A DNA stretch of 64,000 nucleotides from NCBI GenBank assembly GCA_021464415.1, contig CM038469.1:25475736-25539735 (forward strand). The letters run 5' to 3'. This DNA comes from Lonicera japonica (lineage: Eukaryota > Streptophyta > Magnoliopsida > Dipsacales > Caprifoliaceae). Of the stretch, positions 57,161 to 64,000 are shown piece by piece (the first letter of the stretch is position 1; each line of letters begins with the position of its first letter). Made by a program: the position numbers and the translations under genes. A model generated the notes under the pieces. That model was not told the DNA's origin. It did not search any database and saw nothing but the letters and a program-made list of their open reading frames with translations.

Positions 57161-58990
57161 TGTGGCACCCTCGCCTTAATTAACTTGATGACACCCGTAA
57201 TTAAGACTTGTAGCGTCACTAACCCACCTTAAACTAGCTAAAGTAGGTCTAATATAAATAATGAAATCACGAATCCAAGTAAACCACATAACATGCAACA
57301 AATGACCATGATACTCGTATAGTGGGTGACAATTTAAAACAGTAACATATTATACATATATATGTAAAAGCCGGATATACAAAAATGGAGTTAACATATA
57401 TCATAACTTAGGCTAGCTGTGGCTAGCCATATAAACATGTATCTATACAACAAAAATAGTTCGTATCAGAGGCCTTTATTTCATTCCCGACCCCGTTGCT
57501 TCCTCAGTTTTATCTGTCTCTTGGATACCTGAATTTATTACATAAAAACAGGGAGAGCTCATAACTCAGTAGGGGGGATATAACAAGGAATATCATGTTC
57601 AAAACATAATAGTAGTTTTATAATCAATCATACAATCATTTATTCAATTTGAAATCGTTAACTTATAAACCAATGCATGCATATGCAGGCTACCTCCCGT
57701 GTGTCCCCAAGTGAATACTGGGACCGAACCGAATCATAATCATAAGAATAAGAATGAGTTTGACCGCCCCATAGAATCATCTGAGCATGATAATAATAGG
57801 ACATCTTTCGGCATAAGAAAGATCATCATCACATCATGATAAAATTGGAATACACGTCCATCAAATATCATATTAATATAATACAAGTGCATTGCCATTA
57901 TCTAGATTTTCAAGTTACTCACCGCTGGCTCTAGACCGTCTACGTTTTGCTACCCTCTGGAGGTTTAGGGATTTTCAACCCAAGGGCATCAGGCCCCACT
58001 TATTTTCACATTAGCTGACACCAAACAATACACATTTCCTTCATCATTGAAGGGGAAAAACAGAATCATAACCGAATCCACCACAGGACCATATCACATC
58101 ACATAATTTCACAACGAACATAAGAAACTCTCGGCATCAGAGATACGAGATATATGCCACATGATAGGCCATAAGAACATTATGAGCTTACCGAGAGATT
58201 TTCAAGATTCTAGTTGCCATAGTAATAATGCACAAAATGCATAACATGCTAATAAATAAATTTTTGAAACAATTTATGCCATATAGACTTCATAATTCTC
58301 AATTCATATTCCTTGGTGTACAAAATTCATCAATTTCATTAATATACAACATCCATATAACAAGGAATATCTCATATGAATCAAACAACACACATGTATC
58401 AAGTGTAAATGGCATACTTTGCTTCAATCACGTGTTCATGGTTTTACAATTCACAAAATAACATTATCTTCATCATATTAAAATTCTTAAAACAAATACA
58501 ATTTAAACATAATGATTATTGGACAATAAACCCGTATAATCAAGTTCTAAAAACAATTTAACCCCTATCTTAACTCAATAAGCTAAAGAGAACATAAGAA
58601 GATGAAGACTGAAACCCTGTTTGGTAAAATTCTGAAATTCCTATGTCACAGCGATCCTCACGTCGCGTAGAACAATTTCTCCTAAAGCCGAATCAAATTT
58701 CGGAAGCTAAATATAAGTGAAATCTAGATAGAGAAAGAAAGAGGGAGCTTTGCTATGTATTTGGGAATAAATATGGTGGAAAGTGATGAAAAAAAGGCTC
58801 TAGAACTTAAAAAATTGTGTAACCGACTTAACGACAGTAGCTCGTCCAGCCACCAACAGGGGCCTATTTACCCTCAACAGGCGCCTCTTTAATGTCGAGG
58901 CAATTTCTAATCCAGGACCATTCCAAATAGTAGCTGTCACCCATAACAGGCGCCTGTTAATCCAAAACTGCAAAAATGTTTATCTGAAGC
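57161..58990. other. LTR-like block, family uncertain
   Basis: Begins TGTGGCACCCTCGCC and shows the patchwork of CTCATAACTCAGTAGGGGGG, CTGGAGGTTTAGGGATTTTC and GGCATCAGGCCCCACTT often seen in long plant Gypsy-type LTRs. Near its end lies the perfect palindrome TAACAGGCGCCTGTTA (58944-58959), with two related but shorter GGCGCCT/GGGGCCT strings around 58859-58886. No primer site, internal domain or matching second LTR was found in the window, so the call is tentative. Confidence 0.3.
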
Positions 58991-60300
58991 ATACTAAAAT
59001 CATTTATCAATATCCTCATACTAAACACACTGAATCAACCATAATTTACATTAATACAACCATAGGGTATTATAAAATCCGTTACTGATGAGAAAATCTT
59101 TACATATTTGAAACAGTTTATAGCTATTACAGAGTCTAAATTAATTAAAAAAATATTTTTTTTTCCAGTATCCTTGTACATAACAAACTCTTGTAGCTAT
59201 AAATGCAACCAGTTTTGGCACACAATACAAATTCCCATATAATGATCAAATTGTTTCATATAAACCAATATTCATCCGGAAACCAACAAATCAATATTCA
59301 TCCAAATACCAAACCAATATTCTTACAAAAATATGTCTGTCCCCAAATATAAGGTACCAAAAATGTCCAATCATGCTTCAAAAATAGTAAAACCAAAATG
59401 TTCAAGTCAAAATATAAAGTAGCATCATGTCCAAAAAAAATACTCAAAAAATGCATTTAACAAATATAAAAGTAAACTAGATATACTTCAACCAAGGCTC
59501 AAACTAAATTATATAATCCCCAACAACATAGGCAGAGAAAGTATCATTATCATCTTGAGGGAATCATATTGGAACATCTAGTTCTAATACTTCATCGATA
59601 TAGACTTTCTTTTCACCAATACCAACCATCGATATTAATAAGAATTTGGGATCCATATGAGATTCTTATTCATCATTATCACACAAATAAGTAATCATTA
59701 AATTAAAATGTTATTATTGCATGTCAAACAAATAACTCCTTCACGAAAAATTGAAACAATATGAAACTGTACAATTTCCAATACTAGAATACTTACCTTA
59801 GCCTTTTATTAAATAAGTCTTTGCTTCAACACTACTGGCTGTCCAAGATAGGCTTTCGAACCAAAAAGAAATATACAGCAGTGAAAATCTCTTTCTTGAA
59901 AATGAGTTATTTGCAATACTGTTAGTCCAAATCTAGAGATGCCTCCAAACTCAAAAATAAATAAATAAAATAGAAAAGGAAATAATAGAAAATTTAAAAC
60001 CAAGCTCCAATAATTCTTTTACATAGTTAGTGACTCAATTTATTAACAACTCCAATTAGAAAATATAGGTCAAACTCAAAACTTAGTGTAAGGTTAGCAT
60101 TGTTTTAAGAATTGTCAAGCCTATGTAATTAAATCTTCAAGAGTGATTAAAAGATTTGAATACATTGGGTCTGATCTTCATGGTGGTATTTGGGGATCTT
60201 TTTCACCTTGGTAATGCGCTTAATCAATTACACTATTGTAACATGCTTAGTCCATTAGAAACCCTAAAAACATTATATTACAAACAACGCCAAATGGTGT
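58991..60300. other. Intergenic sequence
   Basis: AT-rich. Around 59270-59400 the phrases ACCAATATTCATCC and CCAAACCAATATTC recur, a short degenerate repeat. No gene supported. Confidence 0.45.
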
Positions 60301-60438
60301 AGTGAAATTACACTAGAGGCCAATAAATTATTGAGTTGCTTCAATTGAATAGATCAGTGGGTGAATTGAAATAATTAATAGTTTAGTGGGTCAATTGAAA
60401 CAACTCAATAGTTTAGTGGCCTCTGGTGTAATTTACTC
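60301..60438. mobile_element. Short TIR element (MITE), 138 bp
   Basis: The left end AGTGAAATTACACTAGAGGC and the right end GCCTCTGGTGTAATTTACTC are inverted copies. The similarity extends inward through ATTATTGAGTTGCTTCAATTG to about 48 bp, so the element is nearly all stem. No target duplication was seen. Confidence 0.65.
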
Positions 60439-60551
60439 CTTTTTTTTCAATTTTTTTTTTCAAAAGTGATATACATGAAACATGGGCAACTCCATTTAGG
60501 CATGCCCTAACTTTACACTAGCCCTTGAAAAAAAATTATAGTTACTTTTTA

Positions 60552-61618
60552 GAGTAAACTATGCAAATGGCCCCTAAATTATTGATATTGTCTCACTTTG
60601 GCTCTTAAACAAAATTTTGCCTCATTTAAATACTTGAATTATTCACCGAGTTTCAAATTGGCCCTTTCGTCCAATTTGGGCATTAACTTGGACGGAATCA
60701 AGGGCAAAATTGTCATTTTAATTAGATGATTTAAAAAAAAATATTTTACTTAGATTTAAAAATTATTATGAAAGAAAAATAATAAAAAAAGGAAAAACGA
60801 ATAGAGAGAGAGACCCAACCACCTCCTCTCTCTGCCTTATCTTCTCTCTAGTGGGAGGTGGAGGAGAGAGAGAGATTCTGAGTTTTAAATGGCGGTGGGT
60901 GGAGGAGATCGGCAAAAATCAAGAATGGTGGGTGGGGGAGGCGAGGCCGGAATATTCTTCTTCTTCTTCATCATGGCAACTTCTCTCTCTGCCTTATCTT
61001 CTTTTTGTACGTACAGCTCTCTCCACCACCACCACCACCACCACCAATCCCCGTTCTTCTCCAAAATCCTAAAACCCTCATTCCTCTCTCTCTCTCTCTC
61101 TTTTAAAAATCCCCAAATTATCACCTAAACTCAAATGCCAAGCCGAAGATGAACAACAAATAAATTCAATCCCAACCCCAATCCAATCCCAAATAGACAC
61201 AATATACTACAAAAATGCTGACCTTAAGCAATCAACACCTTCAACCCCCTCGAAATCCCCGACCACTTAGTTACTAATCCCACGCTGGTGCGGTGAACAA
61301 CGGCGGCAGTGTTAAGGTAGTGATTCAGCGGTGGACAACGACCCCCTGAACATGCTTTCTCTCTCTATTGCTTTTCCTTTCTTTTTTTTAAATTTTTCTT
61401 TCATAATATTTTTTAAATCTAATTAATTTTTTTTAAAAAAAATATAAAATTGAAATGACAATTTTACCCTTGATTCGGTCCAAGTTAACGCCCAAATTGG
61501 ACAGAAGGGCCAATTTAAAACTCGGTGAATAGTTTAACTTTTAAATAAAGCAAAATTTTGTTTGAGGGCCAAAGCGGGACAATATCAATAGTTTAGGGGC
61601 CATTTGCGTAGTTTACTC
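60552..61618. mobile_element. Mutator-like element carrying host-like sequence (Pack-MULE candidate)
   Basis: Long terminal inverted repeats of about 190 bp start GAGTAAACTATGCAAATGGC and end GCCATTTGCGTAGTTTACTC. The exact 9-mer TACTTTTTA flanks the element (60543-60551, 61619-61627), which is diagnostic for Mutator-like elements. No transposase is present. Instead the 0.7-kb interior is a GC-richer, gene-like segment with a 5' UTR-like CT-rich part and a plastid-transit-peptide-like frame (separate entry). Confidence 0.85.
60973..61270 (+). pseudogene. Captured transit-peptide-like coding fragment inside the Mutator-like element
   Basis: From ATG at 60973 the frame reads MATSLSALSSFCTYSSLHHH, then SPFFSKILKPSFLSLSLS up to a stop at 61126-61128. 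The +1 frame continues KLKCQAEDEQQINSIPTPIQ and SQIDTIYYKNADLKQSTP up to TAG at 61268-61270. A Ser/Leu/Lys-rich, acid-free start followed by a KCQA-like cleavage context is typical of chloroplast transit peptides. An indel, perhaps in the CT run near 61085-61101, would explain the frame change. The donor gene is not recognised. Confidence 0.5.
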
Positions 61619-61794
61619 TACTTTTTATTTGTTGTTGCAGAAAAATAAAATATTTTTTTGTCCTTGTTTTGATATGGTGTTTTTAAGATATTAATTACGC
61701 TTCAAACAAAAATAATTTAAATCTTTACTATATTTAGGTACCTTTATTATTAAAATCTTCACTGTTTGATTAGATTTCCCTTGCAAATAGGCTG

Positions 61795-61827
<33 letters not shown>
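61795..61827. repeat. (CTA)n microsatellite
   Basis: About eleven perfect CTA units. Likely polymorphic. Confidence 0.9.
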
Positions 61828-61879
61828 ACACATGATAAATAAATAAAGGCAGCGGCTATTTGCATTCCAAAAAACACTT

Positions 61880-62043
61880 GGGTATATTTCATTTTTCATT
61901 CACTTAATGACAAGCGAGTATAAGCTTACATACTCGGTACTTATGGGCCGAGTAATCTATTTTCAAACTTATACTCGGCCCTTATAAAGCAAGTAACATG
62001 TAATTACTCGCTTGTCATTAGGCGAATGAAAAATGGAGTATAG
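61880..62043. mobile_element. TIR element sharing motifs with the 51.4-kb MITE
   Basis: TATTTCATTTTTCATTCAC followed by TTAATGACAAGCGAGTA at the left is mirrored by TACTCGCTTGTCATTAGGCG and AATGAAAAATGG at the right. Inside are ACTCGGTACTTATGGGCCGA and ACTCGGCCCTTATAAAGC, close to the internal motifs of 51363-51634. About 164 bp, non-coding. No clear target duplication. Confidence 0.6.
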
Positions 62044-62371
62044 TCGATTAAAAAATTGTGTGCAAATATTGGCTGCCCAAATAAAATATTAAGAGTAGTT
62101 GCTTGCTTCATTACCAATCTTTGCAACAAAGGCTTTCTTTTTTCTAGAAATTAGGTAGAAGGGCTTATTATACATTGATTTTTACCAAAAATCCAATGAA
62201 TAATATTTTTTTGAATGAAGGGCCTATTTTTAATTGGTAATTAGTGTAAGAGGCATATTTTGTTTTATATTTTAAATGAATGTATTTGAATAAATTTAAA
62301 TATCATTTAATTAATAAAAATATGTTATGTATTACCTAAATTACCCATTTTTATGAAATTTGCACAAAAAA

Positions 62372-62625
62372 TATGGTCTGTAAAGTTCATATTGCAGTAA
62401 AATATGAACTGCAAAGTTCATATTGCAGTGAAATATGGACTGCAATATGAACTTTGCACTAAAAATATGGACTGTAAAGTTCACATTGCAGTAAAATATG
62501 GACTGCAATATGAACTTTGCACTAAAAATATCGACTGCAAAGTTCACATTGCAGTGAAATATGGAGTGCAAAGTTCATATTGCAGTGAAATATAGAGTGC
62601 AAAGTTCATATTGCAGTCCATATTT
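62372..62625. repeat. 63-bp direct repeats built from inverted half-units
   Basis: GCAATATGAACTTTGCACTA recurs with a period of 63 bp (62442, 62505). Between these copies lie its inverted partners (GCAAAGTTCATATTGCAG, GTAAAGTTCACATTGCAG). The block therefore alternates sense and antisense copies of one roughly 20-bp word, at least eight in all. The open frames across it are by-products. It sits inside a segment bounded by GGGCTTATTA (62160) and TAATAAGCC (62779), which might be the ends of a transposon. Confidence 0.7.
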
Positions 62626-62789
62626 TAATGTATATCGGTATTTTTTAGTTTATTTTAAGGGTTGGGATGTCATTTTATAATGAAAAAAAAGACACATGTC
62701 ATATTATCAATAAAATAAAAAATAGGCATTTTATTTTAAAAAAAATTATTCCTTGGCTTTAGTGTGAAAATCTTTCTCTAATAAGCCAT

Positions 62790-63466
62790 TTTTTTTAATT
62801 GCCCCTTTTTTTTTTTCCTTTTTTTTGAAAAAAGGGGAGATCGAACTTTTTTCCTATAATTATAACAAATTAAATAAAATTCTCCCCAAACCACTTGATA
62901 ATTTGTACCTATGATCTCTCCCATATCCGAGCGCGTGTCTCTTCCAATTAGGTTGAATCATGTGATTTATAAGGGTTTGTTAAACTTCAAGGAAATAGAC
63001 AATATTTACAAATTAATTTGCTTTTACCATGAAGGTCATTGAATCATCTTGAACTGTAGTGTTTTTGATTGATTTTAGACTAATTTTCCTACATCTCTCC
63101 AAATAGCTTTCAGCTAAAAATGTAGAATGAGAATAAGTAGAATAAGTAATGGAAAATTTGTAAGGATTATTGATGGATTATGTTTGTGGTTGCTACAAAA
63201 TTTAGATCTCCCTACAAAAAAAGTTTAAAGCATAATCAGTTGGGAGACAAGGATTTTGGTTTTAAGGTATGTTCCTTAGTAATGCTAATGCTATTCCGGC
63301 AATCTTCCTCCTTTTGTTTATGTGTTTGTGCTTGTATTAGCTCGACCAGAGGCAATAAACTTAGTGAATCTTACATGTAAGCTACTAGATTTCTCTTTCT
63401 ACAGTTAATTAGACCCTTCTAATGAGTTTTCCTTACTTTATTTATAGTCACATAATTAGGGTTACA
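62790..63466. other. Intergenic sequence
   Basis: No supported gene. A phrase near 63225 (AAGCATAATCAGTTGGGAGA followed by GATTTTGG/TTTTAAG/GTATGT) ends in a splice-donor-like string, but no reading frame was recognised. Confidence 0.35.
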
Positions 63467-64000
63467 TGTCACGACTCGATTTTTGGGCAGCGAGTAATAA
63501 AATTTAAGTAAAATAGAGAGATTTTTGTATAGAAAATAAACAATTTTCTAACTTTATTATTAAAGTCTAAATGATAAGAATAAAATTTTAATAAAAAATT
63601 GAAATAGATGTACATATCTTTCGAAAAAGAAATATTATAGTGGCCGTAGAATTTAACCATCCCAAACCCATATACAATTGGATAAATAATATAAACATTT
63701 AAGTATAAAGTATCAACACAAAATAAATGGAGTAGTAGCAGTTCCAAAACTACGATGGTCAAATTTCAATTGGTATTAAACCTGCAAAATAGAATATGGT
63801 AGGGGTGAGCACGAAGCCCAGTAGTTTCCTAAATGATACATGAACTCTACTCAATCCATTCATAACAAACATAAATTATGTAGAGGTTAATGCATGCCAA
63901 ACGAGCAAACCATGATATCGAATACTCTCAAAAATATTCTAGACTCATATATACAGAAACATATATAACACAATAATTCAAATTTAAATTAGAATTATAA
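63467..64000 (+). other. LTR-like sequence running off the window
   Basis: Starts TGTCACGACTCGATTTTTGG, a start shared by many plant LTRs, and continues past the window edge with GGTAGGGGTGAGCACGAAGC, comparable with the AGCTCATAACTCAGTAGGGG string of the block at 57161. Without the other end this stays tentative. Confidence 0.3.

Noticed and set aside
62341..62595. Open frames with repeated CKVHIAVKYG-like peptide
   Set aside because: Produced by the 63-bp repeat period, also a multiple of 3. No start context or family.

Overview
The window is nuclear DNA of a flowering plant, most likely a eudicot. It is AT-rich and mostly non-coding. Genes are split by short GT-AG introns, an AAACCCTAA telo-box promoter is present, and the sequence is crowded with LTR retrotransposons, MITEs, SINE-like and Mutator-like elements. 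Nothing prokaryotic (operon, CRISPR, insertion sequence) is present. I could not identify the species.

Layout. 0.1-1.5 kb: a pair of related MITEs plus a third TIR element. 4.05-9.25 kb: a very young Ty1/Copia element (Copia-1), inserted into and splitting the gag remnant of an older Copia element. 12.0-12.4 kb: an endogenous pararetrovirus RT/RNase H relic. 13.75-14.05 kb: a hAT dimerization-domain relic. 14.4-15.5 kb: a two-exon gene for a secreted Ole e 1-like proline-rich protein, followed by a tRNA-Val(UAC) gene. 16.2-16.8 kb: a broken IMP3 (U3 snoRNP) gene copy. 18.06-31.5 kb: a complete gene for a DDX47/Rrp3-type DEAD-box helicase (13 coding exons, 443 aa, 5' UTR intron), whose introns hold Helitron ends, a TIR element and a SINE. 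34-38.8 kb: two tandem 2.1-2.2 kb units derived from a CHR4/PKR2-like chromatin-remodeller locus, ending in a broken SANT exon. 41.1-46.8 kb: a second, intact Copia element (Copia-2, minus strand). 47.6-48.0 kb: a small secreted glycine-rich protein. 50.0-51.2 kb: a scrambled LINE relic. 51.4-51.6 kb: a Mutator-type MITE. 51.9-56.6 kb: the third and fullest copy of the CHR4-like locus. 60.55-61.62 kb: a Mutator-type element that appears to carry a captured transit-peptide-like exon. The end of the window holds further TIR elements, a 63-bp repeat block and LTR-like sequence.

How it fits together. Three host genes look functional: the helicase, the Ole e 1-like protein and the glycine-rich protein, plus the tRNA. 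The helicase is expected to act in 18S rRNA maturation in the nucleolus, which fits its telo-box promoter and its neighbouring IMP3 relic. The two Copia elements have perfect 5-bp target duplications and nearly identical LTRs, so both are recent. The most unusual structures are the palindrome array in the Copia-2 promoter (GGTGCAAAA-N4-TTTTGCACC every 42 bp), the triplicated and partly inverted CHR4-like locus, and the Pack-MULE candidate.

All family assignments come from reading motifs by eye. No database search was run.
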